From NCBI GenBank assembly GCA_008508345.1, contig QNGE01003746.1:1-64000 (forward strand): a DNA stretch of 64,000 nt, given 5' to 3'. The stretch comes from Paragonimus westermani. Its lineage: Eukaryota > Platyhelminthes > Trematoda > Plagiorchiida > Troglotrematidae. Position numbers and translations under genes: made by a program. Positions 22,691 to 35,599 of the stretch are shown piece by piece. Within the stretch, counting starts at the first letter, position 1, and each line of letters opens with the position of its first letter. Under the pieces are notes generated by a model, which saw only the letters and a list, made by a program, of their open reading frames with translations, had not been told where the DNA came from and ran no database searches.

Positions 22691-24959
22691 ATTATTCACG
22701 ACCCAAAACGCTCACCAAGTGCTATTTCAGGTAAACAAATTAGCGACCGAGTTACTCAAGTAAGGTAACGTAAGCTTAGGCTAACATTCAGCCAAATTTC
22801 CGCGCACTCGACATAAGTTGAATAGTGTCTTTCAACGTAATTCCTTTTTTGATCTTCAGCTTTGTTAAAGAAAAATCGCTTTTGAATTTTTGCTGAAAAG
22901 ACTGACAGTGAATAATCGGTAGGTTTTTATACTTTATCTGTTTACACCACTCTCGGCGCCTAATGCCCTTCAACCGGTGATATTCGAATACTCAAAGCCT
23001 GTGTCAACTCTTGCAATAAAAAGATCGACTGTTTATAAAGTGCATCATCTTCCGCAAACCAAAATGTAATATCACAATTGCAAGCTAAAATAAAACTGAA
23101 ACAAATTACTTTGCCCATGTGAAATCGTCGAACTAAGCGAAATGGAAACCAAAGGATGTGTCTGCCCAGTATTGGAAAAATTGTACGTTAAGCTCATAAA
23201 CCTTGCGGATTTTTATTTGTTTCTGTGAATTATTAGTAAACAATGGCCAATAGGGTCATTCTATAAAGATGCATTGATCGGGAAACCCGCAACACTCAAA
23301 GTACTAAAGTTCACTAGTGATTAGAAAGGTAGCCAAAGCGCTAATGAATTTACGGGACAAATGCAACAAAAATATTCGATTCATAATGTTTGCAAGTAGG
23401 TCACACATACAGCTGTGCCTACGGTTCCCAAATAGTACAACAAACAGTCACATTCAAGGTGTGTCATGTGACATCCCCATAATAAAAGGGATATTGTTGT
23501 GATAATGGGCAAAGTTACAACAAACTGTGTCCCTACTGGTGTAAAGTAACCGTTACAAACTATATAAATTTGAAATCAGATAACACATTTAAGTACACTG
23601 TTCGGCCGGTCCTTTTTGAAGGGAGATTCTAGACCTGTTCAAACTCATCAGCTGTTGTGCACTCACAAGGCAACCAGGTAAAGTGTGTAATCGTAAACGC
23701 GGCTATAGCCTAAGGATTAAATGTCAACTTGGTCACACTTGAAATTACGGTATGCGATGCACTGTTTACACAGGCGTCATAGGGAGGTAAGATTCACAAT
23801 CCAAGTTATGGGTTTGTCTATTGTGTGAGTTACTGACTATTCAGTCAGTCGTTCAAAATAGGTTGTTACCAACAGTGAGTGGTGTTTAGTTTGTCACTGA
23901 TAATCGTTGAATGCTCATCAGCGGCACCTGTTGAGGTAGATAGCCACGAGAGGCAAAAAATAGCGCATTTTAAGCATCACAGTGAGATGACTTTAGAGTG
24001 AATGGTCTAATGTTAAACAAGACTGGGAAATGTTTCTGACCATAGTAAAACTGATGCCATCCAGATACACGTTATTTGTACTAGTAAGAACATTACATTT
24101 CAGGTGGCTCTTCATTCAATAAATGAGCCCGCAACATTAATCTGTCACACATCTCTGGTCTGGTGGTAAGAAACGAAGTAAGCAAGAGGTTTAATTGCTT
24201 GCGGTTAAAAAGCGAACGTTCATTATAAATCTGAATATTCAGGCATGTTTAGTGAAATATTAATGAGGCGGTTCTCACAAGCTCGTTGAGCAAAACTGCA
24301 AGTTACATCATGATTGTGTATTGGCGACAAATTTCACCAAGAGTGATAAACGGTAGCTTTGTAGAGTTGTAATGGCGGGCTTCTACGGCTATGTAATGCA
24401 AACCAAACAACAAACAGTAAACAGCCAACACCTAATCAACTCGGGAACAACAAAAAGAACGTCCTTCGTGTAAATTGCCCAAGAACCGTTCAAATTGCTG
24501 TAAAGGGAAGGATTATTTTTGTATGCAGTACTTTTAGAAAGGTTTTTACTGGACATAGTTGCAAAACACTCAGTGTCCGTTCTTATGCAAAACACATTTA
24601 TTTTGAGCAGAGTAAACTTGAGCGAAGCACAAATTAGGTGGTAAGTAAGTGGGCGTAACTTAAAATAATACAGTAAGTCATTTCATCTGAACATTTTCGC
24701 AGTTATAATTATAAAATATACACGCCATAATAACAACGTGAGAAAAGAGTCGAGAACAATAATGTAATGTTGTTGGAATCACTATGATGTGCTCCTCTTC
24801 GGGCTTACTATATGTTGGGTTCATTGGTTTTATTCTGAAAATGTAACCGTACGTAGTGTGAAACAACCAACAGTTTTTGACGGAGTAAAACGTTTTAACG
24901 CATTGCCGTAATTAGTTTCGCACTCGGGTAAATTACGATATATCACTTAAAAAAATAAC
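22691..24959. other. Unassigned stretch
   Basis: AT-rich, with no recognised coding or RNA feature. Open frames stay below 70 codons. Confidence 0.3.
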
Positions 24960-25546
24960 TGGCAAATAATATTTAAAACACTGAGTTCCTTTGATCCAGT
25001 TCACCAACAGCGATAGAAGACATACATCGCGAGATGTTAACATTTCGTTTACTCTCTTCAGCCACGAACGAATATATAGGAATATATGGGACATGCGGTT
25101 AGCAACACAATAAAAACATTCAACCATTGGGTTTACATGAAACAAAGACTGTCATCAGTTCCAGGGCAGACAAACAACGTGAGTCAACAATGAGTCGACA
25201 AAGAATGGATGACCATATGCCTAAGTGGTTGATACACACCATGACGCAACGGACATTGACAACAGAACGACTGAGACGAAATTTGGCCTCATTCATCACA
25301 AAGCACATCATGGAAACAGGTCACGTTGTTGGCCCGGCCAACTCGTTTCAAGTTCTGTTACATAATAAGAACCCCAAATTGCTCGCTTTCTCCGAGGCGA
25401 TGTAGAGCAATACTCACCGTCCGGCTTTTCGTGTGCACAAACTGTTGATCACACAGTTTGTGTGCCCTGGAACTGACGACAGTCTTTGCTTCATGTAAAC
25501 CCAATCGTTGAATGTTTTTATCGTGGTGCTAACCGCATGGCAAATA
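24960..25546 (+). mobile_element. Inverted-end PLE insertion with 9-bp target duplication (family 2)
   Basis: A 569-bp insert (24969-25537) is flanked by tggcaaata on both sides (24960-24968 and 25538-25546). Its first part (to about 25190) is the 3' untranslated end of PLE family 2 in antisense, including a hammerhead. The second part runs in sense: RMDDHMPKWLIHTMTQ, ITKHIMETGHVVGP and NTHRPAFRVHKL, then the same untranslated region again as an inverted copy (25436-25537). It is 5' truncated inside the GIY-YIG domain, with a stop near 25403. Confidence 0.85.
25026..25067 (-). ncRNA. Type I hammerhead ribozyme in inverted PLE end
   Basis: Minus strand core CUGAAGA (C3 at 25061), G plus six-base loop plus C, GAAA, helix III AUGU/ACAU, C17 at 25033. 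Helix I is six pairs and opens with a G-U at 1.1-2.1, because T4921 of the other copy is C here. Otherwise it matches the copy at 4885-4927. Confidence 0.72.
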
Positions 25547-27974
25547 CTAGTGATTTTGAACATTGAACGGAGGCTGTAAAACTTCACTAAACTTCTTGTT
25601 CTGCCCATTCGTCAATCTGGAAAGATAGGCGTTGATCTTTTACTTACAACATTGGTGAAGCAACGATAATTAAATACCTCCAAATGAAATTAACCTCTCC
25701 GTATGTACACATGATCTTTATTACCCACCTATATAATTTCAATCACAGGGACATTGTTCGACTTGATTGATGGTTGTACTTTGTAATCCAGCCGATATGG
25801 CAATAATGCATTGCATAAATTTAACACTTATTTTTCATTCAACGCTACATAGTGTTTTAATTAACCGGCAGCCTTCTGCCGCGCCACCCTAAATAGGAGA
25901 ATGCGACAATCGACAGCTAACCACCTCAGATATGATGCTGTCTAAATTAACAATGTGGACTACGTTAGGCTTCTCTCGTGATCTCAATCGACAGTTATCT
26001 TACGGCCAAAAAGAAGCAGCGATGATTATGTCAATAGCTAAAATGAAATGTGTGATGGTGGCAGAATTCACGTGTACCCAGTGATCCTTGCTTGTTCCGT
26101 AACAGTTTAATTTTCATTGCCTGTGGTAGAGTAGGGTGGTCTTCGTCTGACTGGAAGGTTAATCGTTGGTAGTGACTTTTATCAAATTAGGAAATGTAAG
26201 GAACTTAATTGGAACGTAAGGTTAGATGCTTTAAGTTTGTCTGTAACAAACATCATTACGAATAAGTATGTGTAACCTCTGACTGTGACAAAATGAAACA
26301 GCACCAAAGCATTTGAAAATAAGTTAATGGAAACCGGAAAATTCCGTAGAACCGTAAAAGTTTTCACCTATAAAATTTTAAACATATAAATATGTTGTGA
26401 GAGTTGATTGTATAGCCTAAAGTATGGTTATCAACGTCAAAAGCTGATCACTAACTAGCTGACTATGAGTTGACAATACCGGTAATTCTAGCACCGGTAA
26501 CCAGCTAAAATGAGCGTCCATTCAACCTAAACATTTTTGATAACCCATTGACCCTAGTTCTTAGCGTCTCATTTATTCCGCTTCATTTGATTAGCGACCG
26601 TTCTGTTCAAGTGCTATCTCAGATATAACATCAGACAGCATGATTGTGGTAATCAGGTATACGGTAAAGATATCGGATTTGATATAAACGACTAACCATG
26701 TTTGGATTAATTAAGTCTAAATAACTAGCAGCTGCTTTGTTTTAAACATGTACCAAATCCAACGTTAAACAAGATGATTTGCACAATTGAAAATGCGGTG
26801 AGTTGTCTGACTTGAAATAGATACTTTCACATATACACAGTATTGCCAAGTGGATGCTAGACACTCTTGCTACTTATTTTTATGCTAGTATTGTTGAAGA
26901 TGTGCGAACGTATATAACGGGAGAATTTTATGCCGCGAAATGTACCATACCATACAATGTCACCTTAGTCAAGAGACTTGCACCAAACCAAATATATATA
27001 CAGCATCTCAAACGCTTGGATAGGCACTCTCAGTGACAAATGTTTTGATCACATAGCCGAACAGATACAATGGGCGGCTGTTTGTACGATTTAAGGTCAG
27101 GCGACATTGTAAACACATAAATAGGTTCAGTGGTCTGTATGTTTTTTCAGCTATAATGACACATCATTACCTATGTCTCTCTCCAAAGGAATTTAGAATG
27201 ACGGAGGAGCAAATTATACAATTACTCGGGATTTTGAAGATATAGAACCGAGTACTGTATAACATGTATAGCATTTATGAATGCGTAAACACAAATTTGG
27301 TCTTTGTGTAAACATCTGTTTCCAGTGGCCAACACCAAAGTGCTGCACAGCAGCTTACACCTACTAGGGTGTCATGAACACCAAACACGAACTGAACTTA
27401 GAACCGTGAATAAGCCGCAGATTGTTACATGGAACGCACCCACTGAATCGTGATATTTCAGAAGAGTAAAAATGATCTTTCAAGTTCATAATGAATACCA
27501 TATACTAAGAACAGGCCACATCGTTGACGTTCGAAAATATGTTAATGGTTCTTACGTGCAGAAGTTTCTATTATTCGGACGGCACTTCTGTTTTTTTAAA
27601 TACAATCCCAAATGCAATGATGTTAGTAATACGATTATGTCAAGTGGAAGCCGAAAGAGGATTAAACGTGATAAATAAGTGCTCAATTGATGTGTTAACG
27701 TTTCGCGTCGTAGAAAATCGGACCATTTGACCCGCTAGATCTTTCAAACCTAATGTGGTAGTGACAATTTGACAAGTAACCTTTAAAACAACAGTACACA
27801 TTCGAGTGATTTATTATATGTGCCATCATTATCAACACCACAATGGTGTTGAGCCTGATCAGAAGTTACCGTAGGTCGGGTCGTTTCTGACCTCAACACT
27901 GATGAGGAACACCCCAGAAAACGTGCAATTCATGGGCGAAAAAGCACCCTTTAAAGGCCTTTTCAAATTTGGGA
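25547..27974. other. Unassigned stretch
   Basis: No supported gene. A short frame at 27472-27678 contains EYHILRTGHIVDV, faintly like the PLE TGHxVDP block, but the surroundings do not confirm it. Confidence 0.3.
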
Positions 27975-28135
27975 GAGATAGTTGCGAAAAATCTGGACTT
28001 TTGCTGGATCTCATCCAGCGACAGAAACAGTATGTCTCGATACAGCAAGTGCTTTACCAGTTGAGTCACAGCGTAACGTTGGAAGACTAGAATCTTCACA
28101 CTTGTACTCAGTCAAGCACCCTTCCCGTTGCGTCA
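27975..28135 (-). repeat. tRNA-derived SINE copy 2
   Basis: The minus strand has TGACTCAACTGGTAAAGCAC (A-box-like), then a degenerate B-box-like GGATGAGATCC within a short hairpin. It aligns with the SINE at 7370-7535 over about 120 bases (27994-28113 being the best-conserved part). Mutated relative to copy 1 in the B box. Confidence 0.7.
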
Positions 28136-30429
28136 TGCAGAAGCCAGAAAACGACCCACGGGATTAACCATCCAAAAAGACTTTCCCACGTATTTTACTT
28201 TAGACTCCACCGAACCCACTGGTCAGCGTTGAAATTTATTTCTAATAAGTGGTTTAACAGAATTTGTGAATTAAAAAGGGGGCATTTGTGAAAAATTCGG
28301 GTTTGGGCTGAATTCATAATACTTATCAGTAACGTCATTTCAGTGTTACCCAGTGGTGTTGGTAGATTCCAAAGAAAACTACTTGAGAGATTCTGTTCGA
28401 ACAGTTAATCCCTTGATCCTTTTGTTGGATTCTTTACGACGCAGTGGTTTCGGTGTGCAACCGAGTCCAAGTGCGAAAGTGTGAATCTTCAGGTTTGACA
28501 CCGTAGCATGGATAGTACAGTACGCTCCGCGTCTGCGCATGTTGCTTTTGTCGCTAGATGAAATGTAACAGAAGTTAATACGCTTCGCAGTTGATTTTTC
28601 TCTAATTTATGAAATGTGCTAGGCAACTGCTGTCAACGGATTGGGTCGCCAGTTTATGAACACTACAGAGTAACCCGTCTATTATTGGCAAGCATATGTT
28701 TCATGTTTCATATTATTGGCAAGCATATGTTTCATGTTTCATATGTTTCATTACAGCACACTGATGCAAATGTATGACTGCGTGCAACAGTATTTTAGCG
28801 ATTAGGCGTTCATATATGACAATCCCCTAGTGCCTGATATGAGGTCTGCGAAGCACTGGTTATTGCAGTTCACTCATGTTAAACAGACTTCCATTGTCGG
28901 CAATAGCAAGGATAGCGACGAGCTCTAACAAGAAAAACTCGGGTGAATCAGTTTTGAAAAGAATTCAGAGAGAGGTTTGTGTGATTGCAAAGGCTGAGAT
29001 TAGCTGTGAGTGGTGGCCAATTCACACCGGCTAGAACCCTGTTTCTGTTAAACAGCAATCAGAAATGTCACTCACTCTGTTTGATTATTTCAGTGACTCT
29101 AAGTTGAGGAAAAATCGATTGACGATAACAAAACAGCTACTATGTCTTCTCCAGGGGCGACCAGATAATCTCACGTGAACTCAGAATAGAGTTCAAAGCC
29201 CGGAGGCAGCAAAGATATTTAATAATGGCAAGCTAGAGCTTGCCACAGCGCTTTAATTCGAAAGAGGAAGGCTACAAAGACTACGAGAAAACGAAAGCTT
29301 TCACCAATCTTTATTAAAGTTTGGCTTAATTAAACCAAGATCCCTACTCCTTAACAGCAACTTATCAAAGGTTCGGATTATCTTGTGTCAATACAAACAC
29401 AATTGTTCCCATTAAAATCGGCACTGAGTATCTTTTTTTCTAGCGGGGTAATTTTATAACACTACTTTTCGACATTTACATTCGAACCTTCAACATGAAC
29501 CCTTGCTCTCGTAAGGTATTAGGGGAGTGTGTCATTTTCTTGTATAATTGTCATTTCTGATTGCACATTTTACGTATTCCACTCACACAAGTACCTTGGT
29601 TTTACTTGGTAAATGGTGCAGACGTGTGCAAAATACACTGATCGATGTACGGAATGGATAAGAAATCAAATCATGTGAATGCGTGTAGCACACGTGGTTT
29701 GCCAGTAAAATAAATACGCCGGTCAATGCTTTCTTTCTCGCACATAGGCCTACGCGGAGAATAACAACCCTTACTTAGTGTGCAGTTTTCACTCTCCCTA
29801 CTTGCCTTGCTTTAGGCAACCTTTCTGGTTTCGAACAGAACAGCTAGAAAACGAACAGTGGTAGGTGTAAGCATTTCGTATTGTCATATCAATATCATAA
29901 TTTACAATAATATGAACCGTTTTTTATATCGAACAGTTAGAGGACAGGATAGATAGTCAGTCGGTGGGTTAGGAAGGGCCACTAAGTTCAGGGAAGGGTC
30001 AAGTTCACTAGCAATTATTTCTGAACACGCAGGGCCGGCTTCGGTCTATTGATTGCAACCGTCTCGACAAGCCGCAAGAACCTTGGACTGTGATGACGTA
30101 ATAGGATTCTTAATGCACAGACTGAACCAGTAACGTGACCAGTGGTCAAGGTGTGCCTTATGGCTGCGGACGCCCGTTGTTTGCCTGTTTCTGCGTCGTT
30201 GTCGGTCTGTATTACAGAGTTCTGCGTCCATTAAGTCAGATGTTGCTTCAATCTGAAAATCAAGCACCTCTGGACGCTGCATGTGTAACTTTCTTTGGAG
30301 TTGTGTGTAAAGTGGTAGACACAATGTGAGGTGACACTGACAGGCTGATCTCATTTGAGGGAAGGGACAAACAGTTTCTGAATCCGAGCTAATACGCGGA
30401 ATTCCGTTGCATCACCTTTTTCTTTCGTC
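28136..30429. other. Unassigned stretch
   Basis: No recognised gene apart from the tandem repeat at 28681-28742. A minus-strand frame of 102 codons at 30046-30354 has no identifiable motif. Confidence 0.3.
28681..28750. repeat. 31-bp tandem repeat, two copies plus a partial
   Basis: The unit attattggcaagcatatgtt... occurs at 28681-28711 and identically at 28712-28742. A third copy of its last part (atgtttca) follows to 28750. Confidence 0.95.
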
Positions 30430-30530
30430 GAATTCACTAGTCTTTGAGTTGTTTGATGCATACTACAATCACCTTTGAAAGGTAGTTTTATATTAACCTT
30501 CTTTTTTCCCATTGTGACCACTTGTCCAGA
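30430..30530 (-). pseudogene. PLE linker fragment, antisense
   Basis: The minus strand reads KKVNIKLPFKGD, matching the linker motif (L-N-L-P-F-K-G-D) between the RT and GIY-YIG domains of PLE proteins. Upstream (minus strand, about 31050-30900) a frame with VFLGVDVQDGSRTL weakly recalls the FLDVL region, so the remnant may be longer. Heavily decayed. Confidence 0.5.
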
Positions 30531-33290
30531 AGGTGGTTTCGATCTACAATGCCCTTCTATGAACAGTTTCGGGTACTCACTTGATTGTGGTACAGATGTG
30601 TTTAAGTCTAATTCCTGTTGGGACTACGACAGATCTGAGGCCGGGGCGGAAAAATGTACCGAACCGTGCACCTTACCACCTGTTTCGGGAAGCTCGACTG
30701 CCAAAATACACTGGTGACTGCTGTCTTCAGCATCCCTATCCTCGATTACCGTTTTCTCTGTGTCCCAGCGGGACCCTAGGTTACGTTTTCTAATGGAAAC
30801 CGATACCCAAGCGAGTGTTGCTTAGCATCAAAAAGAGAACTTTTTTGCACGATGCCCTACAAGTCCCAGGCTGCTAATGAATCCTCAGTACGCACCTTTG
30901 TCACGTGCTCTTTCACACTGGGCCCAGGTTTGCAGCGTATTTTCCGTTGTGTGTTCATCAACACGAGCGTACGACTGCCATCTTGGACATCGACTCCCAG
31001 AAACACTTTGGATTACAGACCCTGTGAAGACCGCTGTGAAGTGAACAAAATCTGTTCCAGAAAGATTTCCCGGGTGGTATATCTACAGTGTGGTGGTGAA
31101 CCATACGCTCTGAACAGCCAGTCAGGTTGGGACCTGTTTATGCCTGCGGAGGGCGATCTGATATCTGTTTGAGTGTTGAGTGAGTGTTAACAGGTGGAGT
31201 AAGTCGATTGTACGAGGTCTAGGTTAAAGACGCTGACCTGACAAACAGACCACTATACCGTTGATCCAGAAGCTGTAAAGAAAACTTGAAGCCTATCCTG
31301 TACAATCAGCCTACAGTAACTCCCTCTAGATGACCGTACTACACAATAAAATCTTCAGCCATCTCTCAGGATGAGACTGACAAATGACCCACAGCCTCTA
31401 ATGAAATACTCGGGTATAATGAGGTCGAATACGATGAAAGTTTTATCAGCAGTTCCTCCAGACAATCTGCACTAAACAATCATTTCCCACTCTGAGGCGG
31501 ACTCATACCACGGGGCTCTAGGTGTACGAACAGACATACTGTCAAAGAGACTTGAAAATATGGCTACCACCCAGAGGGAGGTTTCGGCCAGTAAAGTGAT
31601 GAACGTCGCACCATCCGTTCAGTCAGCTGGATTAGAAAACCACTTTGGCTAGTGTTCAGCTGTTGCATTCTACTGTGATTGTTCGCTCGCAAGCCGGTAA
31701 GTTGTTGAAGTGCTCTGAACTTGGATGATCGAAGGTTAGTGAACTCTGAAGTCGTTTGCGATCAAGTTTGAACTGTTATTGTGTTCTTCTGTTTTTCAGT
31801 TCCACACTTCAGCCCAAGCTATTACCTTGTTATACCCGGCTAATCGTGATGGCATCCTCTTAATTGACAAACATTTTCTTGTATGGTGTGCAACTGCCGT
31901 CATCTGATCCACTTATCTTATCCACTTATGTCCAATCGCGACTTTCTATTCATTACTGTTCGTCTTATCAAGTGCATTTTCCTGTTGGCCATGAAGGAGG
32001 CTTTAGTTTTGGACGGTACAGTAAGCCCTGCCAGCTTCTAGGACATTCTCTTTATTTCACTTTTCCATCGAAATGTTGCTTTGTTCCGGGGGCAGATCAC
32101 TCCTTGCTAAATTCACCCCGAATTCGTCTCTTGCTGGTGCAAAAGTCACATTGTTTTTATTGAAACGTCCATCTTATATTGACCCTGTTATCAGCTTAAC
32201 AGCTCCATTATTTTAGATTGCGTTAACTACACTGTTTAAAGTTCATTTCATGCAGCCGACATCTCGCCCTCTCACGCGGCCCATGACATTGAAAACCGTT
32301 CAGTCTAATAACTTTCACGGTCACAACCTGCACATGTGTGTCTACACCTTCATCGGCCCACCATCAATGCATGCCAGTCTTCACACTCATGGATGGTCGA
32401 CGACTTCCCTTCAAACGCCCCTATGAAGGACATTCCGAACTGTTTCAAAGGAAAGACTGTTCAGGCAAACGCAGAACCGTATCCGTTGACCATCTCACGC
32501 ATACTCACAACGATCCTCCAAACGTCCTGTCAATGGCGTGCTTCCACGTTCACCACCCACTTCCCGGTTGGTCAGCCTGTTCTGGAACTCCGTACACCCA
32601 TAACCCCACCATCGACCACCACTTATTCTGGACATAGGGTGCACCCACCTAAGCGTTCCGTAGAAAGTTGCAACGTATCCCAAAACGACAGAAGACGCCA
32701 AAAACTTCGTAAAGCAACAAAAGCAAATGTGCGGTCAATCACTTTTATACAAGCGTTCGACATAGTTTCCGTTCATTTCCCAATGCCTGTTATCGTCCGA
32801 CTCCGACATTACACATGTGACCCCATTCCGGACTGCCAGTATCTTCGGTCCGGTATTTAACATCGCCCGTGAACGTTCTGCGAACGCCCCCAACTCGAGT
32901 GTCCCAACGTTTCTTTTGCGATCGTTTGAGCAAATTTAATGGAGGATACTCTAGCGGGAGCTCACTAGGTACTGTGAGCATTAGTCCAGGCGGCAATAAG
33001 GATCCAAACCATTCACTGACCATCACTGAGATATCGTTGTTCGTTAATGAGTGCTCAAACTATCACGGTTAAAGGTTACACTACACTACCTACCAAGGGA
33101 GAGGATTTCCTTTCGTACACGAAAAGCTGGAAAACTCCGATGGAATGAATGTGATCAGAAGTTTTAGTAAAATGGTACAAATGATACTTCCAAATCAGAT
33201 ATAAAAAAACACCATACATCATAACATCGAACATCACATAGTGTTTGGATGGATCATTATCTGTAAATCACTTCCGTACGTTGGATCAGC
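30531..33290. other. Unassigned stretch
   Basis: Several plus-strand frames of 80-174 codons occur (longest 32336-32860). None shows a domain I recognise, and their amino-acid composition is not convincing as coding. Parts may be old retroelement sequence. Confidence 0.3.
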
Positions 33291-33560
33291 ATGGCAGTGA
33301 ACGATGAGAGCACCTTCACGAGGATATTCAAAGTGAAGTACCAAAAGTTTGAAGAGTATGTGGAAGACTTCCGCAGATTTCAACGGGAAACTTGTGCAAC
33401 CTTCCCCATTATCACTTCGCAGACAGCTGCAAGTGTTAAGAAACACAGAGGAGTAGACTTGCCGGCAGACTGCCCGTACGGAAGTGTGGTATGCAAATGC
33501 GTACACTGCACATGGCAAATGAAACCCTCGAAACGGGCGGTGTCAAGCCTCCCGTGTCAT
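33291..33560 (+). pseudogene. MULE transposase N-terminal fragment
   Basis: An ATG opens a frame reading KFEEYVEDFRRFQRETCATF and later PYGSVVCKCVHC. This pattern (F-x-E-F...T-x-x-x-F, then a basic strip and YxSVxxxCxH) is that of the FAR1-like N-terminal domain of Mutator-like transposases and ZSWIM-type proteins. The frame ends at 33659 after running into microsatellite, with no catalytic domain behind it. It may be an isolated N-terminal exon or a truncated transposon. Assignment by pattern only. Confidence 0.5.
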
Positions 33561-33593
33561 CCATTATCGCACCGATGGATATCTAGTCTGATG

Positions 33594-33636
33594 TGTATAT
33601 ACACATATGTATGCATACACGTATATACATATATAT
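33594..33636. repeat. Alternating purine-pyrimidine simple repeat
   Basis: A TGTATATACACATATG-type low-complexity run directly left of the GC-rich block at 33637. It mirrors a similar run at 34175-34340 on the other side. Confidence 0.85.
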
Positions 33637-34147
33637 TGTGGCGAAAAGGCGTCCAATAAAGCACAATCTTTATTGTCCAGCACGCTAGTTATCATGCCAC
33701 GCGCGTGCTCGCGTTTATGAGTCATCATTCCGGACCAAAACACTCCAACGTTTCCGCTCACATGTCGTGTGCACTTCTGTCCGGTTTATGTGCGAGATCG
33801 GCGCCGTCTATCAGGGGGTGTTCTGCCTGCCATTCTTCGTCCGGTAGTCCGATGCCGTTGGGCAATGGCTCATCCGGTCGCTCCTGCTCTCGTGCATCTA
33901 TCTACACTGGCCTCTGATCGTATTCCACGACCGCGTCGAGATATTATTGCGAGTGTTGGGATAATCGCGCCTCCGATTTTGTCGTCCATTCTCTTTCGCC
34001 CGCCATTTCTCGCCCGTTGGTCCGATCCAGTTGAGCGACGACTCATCCGGTCGCCTCCGCAGTCCCCGATCCGTTCGTTGTGGGATTTTGGACGTGTCTC
34101 GCCCCCCCCCCGCGTCGAGGAATTCTGCCGGTTGCTGGGATACCCAC
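33637..34147 (+). repeat. GC-rich LTR-like block with internal tandem duplication
   Basis: Starts TGTGGCGAAAAGG and has AATAAA at 33655. It recalls the start (TGTAGCGA...AATAAA) of the LTRs at 43489-46266. Inside, a segment of about 130 bp is repeated with a period near 175 bp (about 33832-33965 and 34005-34147; shared cores CTCATCCGGTCGC and CGCGTCGAG). It may be a diverged solo LTR. The right end is not defined. Confidence 0.45.
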
Positions 34148-34174
34148 ACTTCCAGATTGATTACCACACCACAC

Positions 34175-34340
34175 TATGTGTGCGCATAGGTATATGTATT
34201 ATGTATTTGTACATAAATATATAATCATATATATATTTATACGTACATGCATGTGTATACACGTATGTACTTATATGCGTGTACCTTTATATATGTGCAT
34301 ACACATGTATAAATGTATACAAATATACTTATACGTGCTT
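34175..34340. repeat. Alternating purine-pyrimidine simple repeat
   Basis: A mix of TATG, TACA and TGTA units over about 165 bp, potentially able to adopt Z-DNA. Flanks the GC-rich block. Confidence 0.85.
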
Positions 34341-35599
34341 TTCTCAAACACTATCTAGGATAACCAGTCGCCCAATGAGAAAGCTTGCGCTTCAAGGTCA
34401 TCCGGTTTACTGTTAATCCGCACCGATTTGCTTTCGCTGGAACGAGAAGAAATACGCTCCTGTGTAGTGCACACAGCAGATACAAGTTCACAGTCGACTG
34501 ATCGTGGGCTAAAATATAGAGAGGAACCTTCAAAGGAGGGACACTCAAACAGCGAACACACGGAACAACGGCCATAAGTCACGCTCGTCACAACAACATG
34601 ACCACGGAAAACAAGGAGAACAATAACACAGCAGACAGCGTGTATCGACTAGATGTTACCACAAGCACATGTTACATTGAAAGGGGTATACGGAATGGGA
34701 ATGTTCGGGGGGAAAGTACGTATAAAAGGGGAGATTGGGGATGTATTCGGCGACGAAGGATCGGTTTATTCAATTGGGCCACTTCCGTATCCTTCGTCTG
34801 CGCCGATCTCTGGAATAGGAGCAAGAGAAGAAAGTAGGTTAACGAAATCACAATTGTGGTGTGCTTTGACCACTACACCTGCATACCAACCTAGAGGTTT
34901 AACTAGCCCGCCCACGACATGGCGTGTTAATTACTTCAAAAAATTATGGTTACGTATTTTGCCCAGATTAATAAAATCTTCGCATAATGCATATCGTCGC
35001 ACTGTTTGCCGCCGGACGGTCTCTAACCTTCCTGGCTAAGTTTTTGTGACGCCGCCGTTTACAGTGTTCTACAGGGTTACTCGTACATTCCATCTGACAA
35101 ATTGTCGATCTCGATTCTCGACAACCTGTGTTGATTATCGCTTCTGACCAACTCTCTTCTGTGAAAAGCGACTTGAAAAGTCGTGCAATAAATCAAACAG
35201 TCGAAAGCGCGATATTACAAACTGGCAGGATAACCAAAGCAAGAAGTGAATTATCTTTATTTGTCTTACATTTCATTTGCCTTACATCTGACGGCCAGTT
35301 TGTTCTGACTTCCCGTTTCCCACAGTTTGTTCGCTATTTTTGATACCACAGCTTGTCATTCAGCTAAACAAACTTGCCCTCCAAAATAAAGGATGGTAGT
35401 AAATGAAGGATGGTAGTAAAAGCGGTGGTAGAAATGGCAAAACTAGTGAGACTGATCGCGTCAACCTACTGACCACAGCGAAGTATTTGGCGTTTTGGAA
35501 AGAGTGGATCGCCGTACGTCTTCAACTTTTTAGGCCGGCCTACCATCCCATCGAAATTGGCTGAATACTACACAGTCAAATCCAGAAGGCATGCACTGT
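34341..35599. other. Unassigned stretch
   Basis: No recognised domain. A TATAAAA-like sequence lies at about 34721 and an AATAAA at about 35187, in sequence that could be untranslated retroelement DNA. The frame at 34653-35039 (128 codons) has no motif. Confidence 0.3.

Noticed and set aside
27472..27730. Frame with RTGHIVDV resembling the PLE TGHxVDP motif.
   Set aside because: Only a few residues match and the flanks do not continue the PLE protein.
27885..27925. CTGATGAG followed by GAAAA next to the SINE, suggesting a hammerhead.
   Set aside because: No C before GAAA, and no helix II or III can be drawn.
32336..32860. 174-codon plus-strand frame.
   Set aside because: Longest unexplained frame in the left half, but Thr/Pro/His-rich, overlapped by other frames, and with no recognisable domain; not supported as a gene.
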